46,799 nt of DNA, taken from Ruminococcus sp. (GTDB lineage: Bacteria; Bacillota; Clostridia; Oscillospirales; Ruminococcaceae). The notes below the pieces were generated by a model. That model ran no database searches, was not told the DNA's origin, and was given only the letters and a program-made list of their open reading frames with translations. The stretch covers positions 16,655-63,453 of the forward strand of contig JAAVHK010000013.1 of the NCBI GenBank assembly GCA_014799765.1, written 5' to 3'. How positions within the stretch are numbered: position 1 is the stretch's first letter; each line of letters opens with the position of its first letter. Both the position numbers and the translations under genes were made by a program. Below, piece after piece: positions 18,300 to 26,244 of the stretch.

Positions 18300-18516
18300 A
18301 AGTAATTTTTCCATGAAAACTATCCGGAATAAGAAAAATTTCCGTAATCTGTATATTCAGCAGAAGTCATAAAACCCCTACCGGTACTATCGGCATGGAC
18401 AAATGTCGGGTACGGAAACGCTGGATTTAAATATTTTAATTATAGTTTCCGTGCGGAAAAGAAACTTGCTATCTCTTAAGAGATAATGATTAAAATACAG
18501 AAAGGGATTCAAAAAA
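18300..18516 (+). ncRNA. Long structured 5' leader of unknown class
   Basis: The leader contains three stackable folds. (1) An imperfect long hairpin at about 18380-18414: CCGGTAC pairs with GTACGG (one bulge) around an inner UCGGCAU/AUGUCGG stem with a GGACAA loop, followed by GGAAACGCTGG. (2) AGTTTC/GAAACT with an inner CCG/CGG at about 18445-18469. (3) A near-perfect palindrome TATCTCTTAAGAGATA at about 18470-18485. The ribosome binding site GAAAGGG follows. This looks like a cis-regulatory RNA, but I cannot match it to a known riboswitch class. Confidence 0.4.
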
Positions 18517-19344
18517 ATGGACAATAACAATAACTCCCAGAAACCACGCAAAAAGGTTACTAAAGAAGTTCTCAGACGCAGACAGCTTACAGCCCTTGCA
18601 GTGATTGCACTAATAGTACTTATATTCATAATCCTCATTGAAAATGCCTGCACTGACAAATCCGGAAAAAACAGCAAAAAGGATTCAAGCACCACTACTA
18701 CAACTACTACCACCACAACCACCACTACTGAAATGGTCATCACTGAACCACCAACAACCACCACTACTGAACCTCCTGCACCCACTATTGACCCGAATCT
18801 CTCCGCATTGGTTGACATCTCAACTCATGAAATAACAGTCGGCGTCGGTGAAAGCGATATGCCATATATATACAGCTATCCGGAAGGCTCTTCCGAAGCT
18901 AACGAAATATGGACAAGTTCAGACCCTAACATCGCTACTGTAGACGAACTCGGTAACATAACAGGCGTAAATCCCGGTGAATGTAACATCATTCTCAAAC
19001 TGGACAACAACCCCGCTATTGAAGTACAGATAAAAGTTATGGTAAATGGTATTGTATCAGTTCCGGAAACTCCTTCCGAACCTGTAGTACCTGAAACACC
19101 GTCTGAAAATTCACCGGAAGCAAATATTCCTGATACACAGGAAAATCAGGAAAACCCTATGACAACTCCTGAAAATCCTGATTTACAGAATGTACCCGAA
19201 AACCCCGATATTCAGGCAGGTACACAGCCGGATATGAATAATAATATCGGTGGTCAGAGCGACTTATATGCAAATCAACAGGGCGTACAGGATACTTTAC
19301 AGTTTGCCTCCGAAAATTCCGACATATCAGACATGATATTCTGA
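18517..19344 (+). CDS. Membrane-anchored Ig-like (BIG2) protein with Thr-rich linker
   Basis: The 275-aa protein has a short basic cytoplasmic N-terminus, one membrane anchor (about residues 27-47), a run of 13 Thr (about 59-72) with further TTTTTEPP repeats, and an Ig-like BIG2 domain (about 100-175) showing E-I-W-T-S-S-D-P-N-I-A-T-V and G-x-I-T-G-V-N-P-G-E. A Pro/Glu/Asn/Gln-rich tail with P-E-N-P-D repeats closes it. BIG2 domains mediate adhesion or act as spacers on cell surfaces. It has its own promoter, a long folded leader and its own terminator. Specific function unknown. Confidence 0.78.
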   Translation: MDNNNNSQKPRKKVTKEVLRRRQLTALAVIALIVLIFIILIENACTDKSGKNSKKDSSTTTTTTTTTTTTTEMVITEPPTTTTTEPPAPTIDPNLSALVDISTHEITVGVGESDMPYIYSYPEGSSEANEIWTSSDPNIATVDELGNITGVNPGECNIILKLDNNPAIEVQIKVMVNGIVSVPETPSEPVVPETPSENSPEANIPDTQENQENPMTTPENPDLQNVPENPDIQAGTQPDMNNNIGGQSDLYANQQGVQDTLQFASENSDISDMIF

Positions 19345-19353
19345 AAAAAATTT

Positions 19354-19388
19354 ACCGGACAGCTTTTTATAAAAGCCGTCCGGTTTTT
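19354..19388. terminator. Bidirectional terminator between BIG2 gene and hydE
   Basis: ACCGGAC-A-GCTTTT pairs with AAAAGC-C-GTCCGGT (one A-C mismatch on the plus strand, a G-U on the minus strand), followed by TTTTAT on the plus strand. It closes the plus-strand BIG2 gene, and the A-rich left side lets it also end the long minus-strand operon that finishes with hydE at 19391. Confidence 0.8.
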
Positions 19389-19390
19389 AT

Positions 19391-20422
19391 TTAAATTATA
19401 GCGTCACCACGTTCAGCGGAAATTTCATAGCCTGCACTTTCTATACGTCTTTGCAGACAGGCTCTGCATTCCGCTGATTCCTCACCGGTACAGATTTTGT
19501 TATCATACAGACTGTACTTTTTCCGGACTGCTACCGGCGAAAGATTCGGCATGACGACATTACAACCGGTTTTTAATCCGAGTTCCCTGCCGTTCGGGGC
19601 AAGAGTACCGAGTGCGGTTGTTGCCGGTATGAGTGCAGTAGGAAACATTAACCGCAATATTCCGAGAAGTCTTAAAGTCAGTCCGAGAGTTCCGGCTTTT
19701 TCGTTCCGGAATGGCGTATCATGATGCGGTATGAATGCCCCTATTCCTATCATATGTGGCTTTAAATCCTGTAGAAAACGTAAATCTTCTATGATGTGTT
19801 CGGTAGTCTGAAAAGGTACACCTACCATAAAACCTGCTCCCACCTGATATCCGAGTGACCGCAGATTATACAGACATTCCACACGATTTTTAAAACTCAT
19901 CTCTTTCGGGTGAAGTTTTCCGTATAATTCCGGTGACGCCGTTTCATGCCGTAATAAGTAACGGTCTGCACCGGCATTTTTTAACCGTTCGTAACTCTTA
20001 TAACTCCGTTCACCCAGTGACAGTGTAACGGCACAATCCGGATATTTCTGCTTTATTTCCGTAATCAGTGAACACATGAAATCGTCTGTGAAATACGAAT
20101 CTTCACCGCCTTGCATTACGAAAGTACGGAATCCCAGTTCATAACCGGTTTCGCAACATGACATTATTTCCTCACGTGTGAGCCGATAACGTTCAGCGTT
20201 ATTATTACTCCGACGTATTCCGCAATACAGACAATCATTTTTACAGTAGCTTGAAATTTCAATCAGTCCACGCAGATATACTTTTTTTCCGTAATATTTC
20301 TGACGTACCTCGTCGGCGTATTTTACAAGCAGTTCCGGACTTCCGAACCCCTCAATTACTGTTTTTAACTCGCTGTCGGAAAGATTTTTTTCACGATAAA
20401 GTTTTTCTATCAGAAAATCCAT
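19391..20422 (-). CDS. hydE: [FeFe]-hydrogenase H-cluster radical SAM maturase HydE
   Basis: HydE is a radical SAM enzyme needed to build the dithiomethylamine-bridged di-iron part of the [FeFe]-hydrogenase active site. The cluster motif C-x3-C-x2-C is at C60, C64 and C67 (start MDFLIEK), inside SSYCKNDCLYCGIRRSN, which is typical of HydE. G-A-G-F-M-V-G-V-P and I-P-H-H-D-T-P-F also fit. Length 343 is normal. I place the start at ATG 20422, with GGCGG upstream; a TTG at 20434 is the alternative. It overlaps the nadA end by 1 or 2 codons. HydF and HydG are not in the window. BioB/PylB-like relatives are less likely. Confidence 0.93.
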   Translation of the reverse strand: MDFLIEKLYREKNLSDSELKTVIEGFGSPELLVKYADEVRQKYYGKKVYLRGLIEISSYCKNDCLYCGIRRSNNNAERYRLTREEIMSCCETGYELGFRTFVMQGGEDSYFTDDFMCSLITEIKQKYPDCAVTLSLGERSYKSYERLKNAGADRYLLRHETASPELYGKLHPKEMSFKNRVECLYNLRSLGYQVGAGFMVGVPFQTTEHIIEDLRFLQDLKPHMIGIGAFIPHHDTPFRNEKAGTLGLTLRLLGILRLMFPTALIPATTALGTLAPNGRELGLKTGCNVVMPNLSPVAVRKKYSLYDNKICTGEESAECRACLQRRIESAGYEISAERGDAII

Positions 20423-20423
20423 A

Positions 20424-21350
20424 TCAACCGCCAAGCCTGATCATTTCTTCGATACACTTTCCGGCACTGACTATGAGTTCTTCTGACATAAGCATTTCAA
20501 ACGCCTCGCCGTTATCCATGCCCTTTAAGGTGCTGTAAACGTCCGGAAGTGTGGTTATTTTCATGTTATGACATACTATATCTTTAGTCACCGGATAGAA
20601 TTTCTTCTCCGGACAGTCATATTGAAGATGTTCAGCTATTGAAGTTTCCGTACCTATTATAAATTCCTTTGCGGTTGATTTTCTGGCAAAATCCATGATT
20701 CCGGATGTAGAACCTACATAATCCGCCAATTCAACGACTTTCGGTGTACATTCAGGGTGTACCAAAAACAGTGCGTCGGGGTGTTCGGATTTTGCTTTTT
20801 TAACTTCGCCTACAGTAACTCTTGCATGAGTAGGACACCCACCGTTAAGAAGTTTTATATCTTTTTCCGGAACTTGTCTCATGACGTAATCGCCTAAGTT
20901 GCAGTCCGGAATAAATAAAATCTTGTCATTGTCTATCTGACGGACTATCTTTACCGCACTTGACGAAGTTACACATACATCACAGACAGTTTTCAATGAA
21001 GCGGTAGTATTTATATACGCTACTACAGTTCTGTCGGGTTCTTTATCTTTCAGCATGGATATCAATTCAACGTCCATCTGTTCAGCCATCGGACAGCCTG
21101 CATTTCTGTTTGCAAGAAAAACACGTTTCTGCGGTGCGAGTATTTTAGCAGTTTCCGCCATAAAGTGTACGCCACAGAAAATTATATTTTCCGCATCTGT
21201 ATTTTTTGCGTCGACGCTGAGTTTATAACTGTCACCGGTAAAGTCGGCTATCTCTACTATCTCACGTGACTGATAGCAATGTGCGAGTATAACTGTATTT
21301 GTTTCTTTTTTTAATTTCAGGATTTCTTCCTGTAAATCGCTTACTTTCAT
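20424..21350 (-). CDS. nadA: Quinolinate synthase NadA
   Basis: NadA condenses iminoaspartate with dihydroxyacetone phosphate to make quinolinate for NAD synthesis, using a [4Fe-4S] cluster. Cluster ligands are visible as C86 (in GCPMAE), C172 (GGCPTH) and C260 (CHNMKITTL), with the spacing of the short NadA type. Other family motifs are LAHCYQ and FMAETAKILAP. Length 308 fits. The partners nadB and nadC are not in the window. It follows ridA in the same direction and overlaps or abuts hydE, so the two iron-sulfur enzymes share the tail of the operon. Confidence 0.95.
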   Translation of the reverse strand: MKVSDLQEEILKLKKETNTVILAHCYQSREIVEIADFTGDSYKLSVDAKNTDAENIIFCGVHFMAETAKILAPQKRVFLANRNAGCPMAEQMDVELISMLKDKEPDRTVVAYINTTASLKTVCDVCVTSSSAVKIVRQIDNDKILFIPDCNLGDYVMRQVPEKDIKLLNGGCPTHARVTVGEVKKAKSEHPDALFLVHPECTPKVVELADYVGSTSGIMDFARKSTAKEFIIGTETSIAEHLQYDCPEKKFYPVTKDIVCHNMKITTLPDVYSTLKGMDNGEAFEMLMSEELIVSAGKCIEEMIRLGG

Positions 21351-21364
21351 AACAAACTCCCTGA

Positions 21365-21742
21365 TTATTCGCCAACCTCAGCGATTACTTCCACTTCAAC
21401 GAGAACATTTTTCGGTAATGTCTTTACGGCGACACAACTTCTTGCCGGAAGTGATGTGAAATATTTAGCGTAAATACCGTTGAATGCTCCGAAGTCGTCC
21501 ATATCCGCAAGGAAACACGTTGTTTTTACAGCCTTATCGAAAGATGTTCCTGCTTCTTCGAGAACTGCTTTAAGATTCTGCATAACCTGCTCCGTCTGTT
21601 CCTCGATTGTTACCGCCTCAATAGTGTCTGTAGCCGGATTTATTGCAATCTGTCCGGAAGTATACAGCATACCGCCGGAAATTACTGCCTGTGAGTAAGG
21701 TCCTACTGCCTTAGGTGCTTTGTCTGTATGGATTTTTTTCAT
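21365..21742 (-). CDS. ridA: RidA family enamine/imine deaminase
   Basis: RidA hydrolyses reactive 2-aminoacrylate and related enamines/imines made by PLP dehydratases such as IlvA. The 125-aa protein has the full family set: A-x-G-P-Y-S-Q-A near the start, YTSGQIAINP, and the catalytic Arg at residue 101 in the segment PARSCVAV. Length is standard. It lies 15 bases downstream of ilvA, the enzyme whose product it detoxifies. Confidence 0.96.
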   Translation of the reverse strand: MKKIHTDKAPKAVGPYSQAVISGGMLYTSGQIAINPATDTIEAVTIEEQTEQVMQNLKAVLEEAGTSFDKAVKTTCFLADMDDFGAFNGIYAKYFTSLPARSCVAVKTLPKNVLVEVEVIAEVGE

Positions 21743-21757
21743 TTTAATTCCTCCTGA

Positions 21758-22957
21758 TTATTCGTTGACGATTTTAAAACCGTTTTCCTTGAGTGCGTTT
21801 CTGATTTCCTCGATATGATTATAGTTACGAGTTTCAAGGACTATCCGCAGATAACAACCGTTTACTGCTGAACCCTCGTTAGCTCTCTCGTGGTGTATGG
21901 AGATTACGTTTCCGCCGTGTTCTGCTATGATTCCCGATACTCCTAAAAGCTGTCCTGGTTTGTCAATGAGTTCGATATTAAGTGAACAGGTTCTGCCGGT
22001 CATGAGAAGTCCACGCTTGATAACCCTCGAAAGTATTGTAACGTCGATATTACCACCCGACAGCAGACATACAACCTTTTTATTCTTTACCGGTACTTTA
22101 TTGAACATCGCAGCCGCTACAGATACCGCCCCTGCTCCCTCTGTGACAAGTTTCTGCTTTTCCATGAGTGCGAGTATTGCCGCTGAAATTTCGTCGTCCG
22201 TGACCGTCACAATGTCGTCCACGTAATCGGAAACGTACCTGAATGTATTTTCCCCTGGTTCTTTTACCGCTATACCGTCGGCAATCGTGGAAACACTGTC
22301 GAGACACTCTATTTTATGGTCATGTATTGAATTGAACATACTCGGTGCACCCGAAGCCTGTACGCCATATACCTTTATATTCGGGTTCAGACTTTTTATG
22401 ACATACGCTACACCTGAAATAAGACCTCCGCCACCAACCGGGACTATTACGGCATCCATTTCCGGTAACTGCTCCAGTAATTCAAGACCTATTGTACCCT
22501 GTCCGGCAATTACATTTTCGTCGTCGAACGGGTGTACGAATGTATAACCCATCTCGTCACGCTGACGGAGTGCCTCGGTGTATGCGTCATCATATACACC
22601 CTTTACCAGACACACATTAGCTCCGTAACTCTTTGTAGCCTCTACCTTTGAAATCGGTGCACCGTCCGGTAAACATATTACAGCCGGTATACCGTTTTTC
22701 TGTGCGGACAGTGCTACACCCTGTGCGTGATTTCCGGCGGAACAAGCTATAACTCCTCGTGCTTTTTCCTCGTCGGAAAGCTGTGACATCTTATAGTATG
22801 CACCACGAACCTTAAATGAACCTGTTATCTGAAGATTTTCAGTTTTCAGATAAATATCTGATTCCGGATTTATATGCGGTGCGTGGATTACATCTGTTTC
22901 ACGGATAACCTGTTTAAGTACGTATCTTGCGTGATATATTTTGTCAAGAGTAAGCAT
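21758..22957 (-). CDS. ilvA: Threonine ammonia-lyase (threonine deaminase) IlvA
   Basis: IlvA converts threonine to 2-oxobutyrate and ammonia, the first committed step to isoleucine. The PLP Lys is K49 in TGSFKVRGAY; the phosphate loop is VGGGGLISG; CSAGNHAQGVA is the conserved middle motif. A single ACT-like domain (about residues 320-399, starting near SLNIELIDKPGQLLG) is present, giving the 399-aa single-ACT type and implying allosteric control by amino acids. It follows the DUF815 gene and precedes ridA. Confidence 0.95.
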   Translation of the reverse strand: MLTLDKIYHARYVLKQVIRETDVIHAPHINPESDIYLKTENLQITGSFKVRGAYYKMSQLSDEEKARGVIACSAGNHAQGVALSAQKNGIPAVICLPDGAPISKVEATKSYGANVCLVKGVYDDAYTEALRQRDEMGYTFVHPFDDENVIAGQGTIGLELLEQLPEMDAVIVPVGGGGLISGVAYVIKSLNPNIKVYGVQASGAPSMFNSIHDHKIECLDSVSTIADGIAVKEPGENTFRYVSDYVDDIVTVTDDEISAAILALMEKQKLVTEGAGAVSVAAAMFNKVPVKNKKVVCLLSGGNIDVTILSRVIKRGLLMTGRTCSLNIELIDKPGQLLGVSGIIAEHGGNVISIHHERANEGSAVNGCYLRIVLETRNYNHIEEIRNALKENGFKIVNE

Positions 22958-22979
22958 TTTAAAAATTCAACCTCCCTGA

Positions 22980-24176
22980 TTATTTTTCGTTTATCAACTG
23001 ATTGACAAACTGTTTCGCCGTACGTGGTGAACGTCCGTTGCCGGAAGTCATTACAAAACGTTCAGCTTTTAATTCAAAGTCTTTTTCGTCGGGTGAAATG
23101 CCTTTCTGTCTGGCGAGTTCACCGGCTATACGGATAAATTCTTTCTTGTCTGGTCTGCTGAAATTGACCCTCAGTCCGAACCGTGCCGAAAGTGATATTA
23201 ATTCCTGCATTGTATCGTTGCGGTGTACGTCGTCGCCGTCACGTTCGGAAAAAGTTTCCTTTACAAGATGTCTTCTGTTACTGGTTGCATAGATTACTAT
23301 ATTGTCCGAACGTGCCGACGCTGAACCCTCTAACATTGCTTTCAGAGAGCCGAAACAGTCTTCACCGGAAGTGAATGTCAAATCGTCTATGAATATTATG
23401 AATTTCAGCGGATTATGGCTTATATCGTCTATAATCTGCGGAATATCCCTTAACTGTTCCTTTGTAATCTCGATAAGGCGTAAACCTCTGTCGGCGTACT
23501 CGTTTACTATCGCCTTTACTGACGATGATTTACCTGTACCGGCATCACCATACAGAAGAACGTTCTGAGCCGGTTTGCCGTCGAGTAATGCAAGCGTATT
23601 GTCAATGACTGCCTGTCGCTCTCGCTGATAGCCGTAAAGGTGGTCAAGTCTCTGCGTATCGGGATATTTTACCGGCGTAATCCTTGAATCCTTAAAGATA
23701 AACATCTTATATTCCGCATACTGTCCATAACCGTATCTGTGTACAAGTTTCAGTCTTTCGAGATAACTTCCTACTATATCTACTGACGAATTTTTCCACT
23801 TCGGCATAAAACCGTCATATTCAGTTTCTGACAGAAAATCTTCCGGCGTAAGTTCTGAAAGTTCCTGAAAAAATTTGAGTTCATTTATAAGACAGTCTGT
23901 CATTTCAGCGGGTATTTCCTTACCGTCGGCATATTTTCTTATATAAAAATTATCCATTTCAAGAATAGTTTTCAATATATACTCACTCAGATTTACATAA
24001 CCGCTCTGATAAAGTGAATTTACCGTATGTGCATAATATCTTAAAAATTCGTTTATATCACCGCAATATAAATCAAGCAGAAAATATAATCCGCTTATTA
24101 CGGAATTATCGGCTATTCCGTAAAAAATAGCTATTGAATCACGCTTTAATGCGAGTTTTTCAAGTTTTTCACTCAT
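22980..24176 (-). CDS. DUF815 family AAA-type ATPase
   Basis: The 398-aa protein has a helical N-terminal half without known motifs and a C-terminal ATPase core: Walker A GDAGTGKSS near residue 210, Walker B FIIFIDDLTF near 255, then A-T-S-N-R-R-H-L and a sensor region near the C-terminus (G-R-S-P-R-T-A). This is the DUF815 family of cytoplasmic ATPases, function unknown. I start it at ATG 24176, where it overlaps the leuB stop as ATGA; an in-frame ATG at 24212 would lie deeper in leuB. Its place between leuB and ilvA has no obvious metabolic reason. Confidence 0.88.
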   Translation of the reverse strand: MSEKLEKLALKRDSIAIFYGIADNSVISGLYFLLDLYCGDINEFLRYYAHTVNSLYQSGYVNLSEYILKTILEMDNFYIRKYADGKEIPAEMTDCLINELKFFQELSELTPEDFLSETEYDGFMPKWKNSSVDIVGSYLERLKLVHRYGYGQYAEYKMFIFKDSRITPVKYPDTQRLDHLYGYQRERQAVIDNTLALLDGKPAQNVLLYGDAGTGKSSSVKAIVNEYADRGLRLIEITKEQLRDIPQIIDDISHNPLKFIIFIDDLTFTSGEDCFGSLKAMLEGSASARSDNIVIYATSNRRHLVKETFSERDGDDVHRNDTMQELISLSARFGLRVNFSRPDKKEFIRIAGELARQKGISPDEKDFELKAERFVMTSGNGRSPRTAKQFVNQLINEK

Positions 24177-25246
24177 AAGGCTTCTAATACCTTTTCGGTC
24201 ATTTCCGTACACGTAAGCGGTGTACCGTCTGCACTGCCCATAAGGTCAGCGGTACGGTATCCGGCATTAAGTACGCTGTCTACGGCTTTTTCTATACAGT
24301 CAGCTTCTTCGGAAAGTCCGAAAGAATAACGTAACATCATAGCTCCGGAAAGTATTGTAGCTATCGGATTTGCTTTGTTCTGTCCGGCGATGTCGGGGGC
24401 TGAACCGTGAATTGGTTCGTACATACCTCTTGTACCTGCTCCGAGTGATGCAGATGCTAACATTCCTATTGAACCCGTTATCTGTGAAGCCTCGTCGGAA
24501 AGAATATCCCCGAACATATTTGAAGTTACGATAACATCAAACTGTTGCGGATTCCTTACCAACTGCATTGCACCGTTATCAACAAACATATCGCTGTATT
24601 CTACTTCCGGATATTCTTTTGCGAGTTCGTGCATGGTCTTACGCCATAAACGTGAACTTTCAAGTACATTTGCCTTGTCAATGCTTGTGAGTTTCTTGTT
24701 ACGTTTCATAGCGGTTTCAAATGCAACACGTCCTATACGTTCGATTTCCGTTACGCTGTATGCTTCTGTATCGTATGCCTCTTCACCGTACTTGCCTTGT
24801 CTGTAACCTCTGTCGCCGAAGTAGATTCCGCCTGTGAGTTCCCTTACTATCATGAGGTCAAAACCATCGCCGACTATCTCTTCTTTCAACGGTGAGGCGG
24901 AACGTAATGCCGGATAAAGTTTAGCCGGTCTCAGATTCGTGAAAAGTCCGAGTGCGGAACGTATTCCCAGTAAAGCCTTTTCGGGTCTCTTATCGCCGGA
25001 AAGATTATCCCATTTATAACCGCCTACTGCTCCGAGAAGTACACTGTCGCTTGCAAGACAACCGTCAACAGTTTCCTGTGGGAGCGGTTCGCCGGTAGCA
25101 TCGTATGCACAACCGCCGATTAAGTACGGTGTGAAATTGAATTTATGACCGAATTTTTCAGCCACTTTTTCGAGTATTGCAACGGTACTGTCCACTATTT
25201 CAGGACCTATGCCGTCGCCTTTAAGAAGTGCTATATTAAATTCCAT
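24173..25246 (-). CDS. leuB: 3-isopropylmalate dehydrogenase LeuB
   Basis: LeuB oxidises and decarboxylates 3-isopropylmalate in leucine synthesis with NAD. The 357-aa protein shows LKGDGIGPEI at the start, the substrate-binding R-P-A-K-L and R-E-L-T-G-G-I-Y-F-G motifs, D-N-A near the Mg site, and the NAD-binding EPIHGSAPDIAG. It belongs to the leu block but is separated from leuC/leuD by two unrelated genes. It overlaps the DUF815 gene by 4 bases. Confidence 0.97.
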   Translation of the reverse strand: MEFNIALLKGDGIGPEIVDSTVAILEKVAEKFGHKFNFTPYLIGGCAYDATGEPLPQETVDGCLASDSVLLGAVGGYKWDNLSGDKRPEKALLGIRSALGLFTNLRPAKLYPALRSASPLKEEIVGDGFDLMIVRELTGGIYFGDRGYRQGKYGEEAYDTEAYSVTEIERIGRVAFETAMKRNKKLTSIDKANVLESSRLWRKTMHELAKEYPEVEYSDMFVDNGAMQLVRNPQQFDVIVTSNMFGDILSDEASQITGSIGMLASASLGAGTRGMYEPIHGSAPDIAGQNKANPIATILSGAMMLRYSFGLSEEADCIEKAVDSVLNAGYRTADLMGSADGTPLTCTEMTEKVLEAL

Positions 25247-25261
25247 TTTTTAAATCTCCTT

Positions 25262-25684
25262 TTATAAATATTCCTTATATTCCTCAAGATTACCATTTTT
25301 CACGATAATTCTGACGGATTCTTCCCATTCGCCCATACCCTCGACTAAATACGATATTTCTTCATTTTCGGAATTATCAATCGTCATTGTATTAAACCAG
25401 CAATAATTTAAAATATCCCTTACGTTTTCAAGTTCGGGAAGTTCAAAATCATAATCCGATAAGTGACAGCATTCAATAAGTCCGTGACATATTGCGTCAA
25501 TCATATTATCAGGCATTGTATTGAAATGATTTATACATTTTTCCGCATAATCTATAAGCGATTTATTACTGATATATATTGTCATTTCCTGTGTGTCGTC
25601 GTTCGGAAAAATTTTACTCGTGAAAGTTCCCTCAATAGTGCCTTCGTCGTCAACGACTATGATATTTTTTATTACTTTATTCAT
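25262..25684 (-). CDS. DUF6985-like protein, second tandem copy
   Basis: This 140-residue acidic protein is a clear paralogue of the product of the gene just upstream (25765-26244). Both share E-G-T-F-x-S-(K/R)-I-F near the start, (I/K)-D-Y-A-E-K-C-I-x-H-F-N, and F-E-L-P-E-L-E-N-(V/I)-R-D-I-L, then an E-G-x-G-E-W segment. The pattern resembles DUF6985 proteins; I am moderately sure of that name. Function unknown. No signal peptide or membrane span. Duplicated small acidic cytosolic proteins of this type often act as immunity proteins, which is only a suggestion here. Confidence 0.7.
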   Translation of the reverse strand: MNKVIKNIIVVDDEGTIEGTFTSKIFPNDDTQEMTIYISNKSLIDYAEKCINHFNTMPDNMIDAICHGLIECCHLSDYDFELPELENVRDILNYCWFNTMTIDNSENEEISYLVEGMGEWEESVRIIVKNGNLEEYKEYL

Positions 25685-25700
25685 AGAAAACTCTCATATG

Positions 25701-25732
25701 TACGGAGCAGGAATTATTTTCCCTACTCCGTA
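25701..25732 (-). other. RNA hairpin between the two DUF6985-like genes
   Basis: On the transcribed strand, 25732-25720 pairs with 25713-25701 over 13 positions, two of them G-U, with a 6-nt loop. It is followed by the leader of the next gene rather than a T-run. It could be a processing or partial termination site. Confidence 0.5.
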
Positions 25733-25764
25733 TAAAGAAATTACTTTATAATATTTTCAGTTTT

Positions 25765-26244
25765 TTATATACAGTTGCTGTTAAGATTCTTGTAGTAGTC
25801 GTCATCTTCCCACGGTGAAGAACCAAAGTCATACCCTACATAAAGAACTTTGTTTCCACGCACAACAATTTGTACAGTTTCTCCCCATTCGCCCTCACCA
25901 TCAATAATATAGGCTATTTCATCACTTTCAGGCATACCAATTTCAAGGTTTGTACACCAGAAATATTTTAAAATATCTCTGATGTTTTCCAGTTCAGGAA
26001 GTTCAAACTCCTCATTAACTCCACCTAATTTAGCACACTTTATTATACCACTACAAATAAGGTCAATCATTTCATCAGACATATTATTGAAGTGTTCAAT
26101 ACATTTTTCTGCATAGTCTTTAATAGTGATACTGTCAAAATATACTAAAAGTCTGTCATCTCCGTCATCTTTAAAAATACGACTTCTGAAAGTGCCTTCC
26201 ATTATTTCTTCACCAGGAGCAAACAATGATAAATTTTCAATCAT
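25765..26244 (-). CDS. DUF6985-like protein, first tandem copy
   Basis: A 159-residue acidic protein and paralogue of the product of 25262-25684. It has the same order of motifs: E-G-T-F-R-S-R-I-F, K-D-Y-A-E-K-C-I-E-H-F-N, F-E-L-P-E-L-E-N-I-R-D-I-L, G-E-G-E-W-G-E. It has an extra C-terminal tail (G-S-S-P-W-E-D-D-D). Its ATG overlaps the leuD stop by one base (TAATG), so it is translationally coupled to leuD. Its codons differ from leuD, with more ACA/CCA/AAT, hinting at later arrival. Function unknown. Confidence 0.7.
   Translation of the reverse strand: MIENLSLFAPGEEIMEGTFRSRIFKDDGDDRLLVYFDSITIKDYAEKCIEHFNNMSDEMIDLICSGIIKCAKLGGVNEEFELPELENIRDILKYFWCTNLEIGMPESDEIAYIIDGEGEWGETVQIVVRGNKVLYVGYDFGSSPWEDDDYYKNLNSNCI

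Noticed and set aside
18370..18440. Cyclic-di-GMP riboswitch upstream of the BIG2 gene
   Set aside because: Some G/C-rich blocks look similar, but the GCAAACC and GACGCAAAGC core elements are missing, so I leave it as an unassigned structured leader.
18655..18780. ACT/ACC triplet repeats as a CRISPR or tandem-repeat array
   Set aside because: They are in-frame Thr codons of the surface protein, with mixed codons and no spacers.
18387..18818. Open frame of 143 codons opposite the BIG2 gene
   Set aside because: The poly-Val product is the reverse reading of the Thr-codon run; no start signal supports it.
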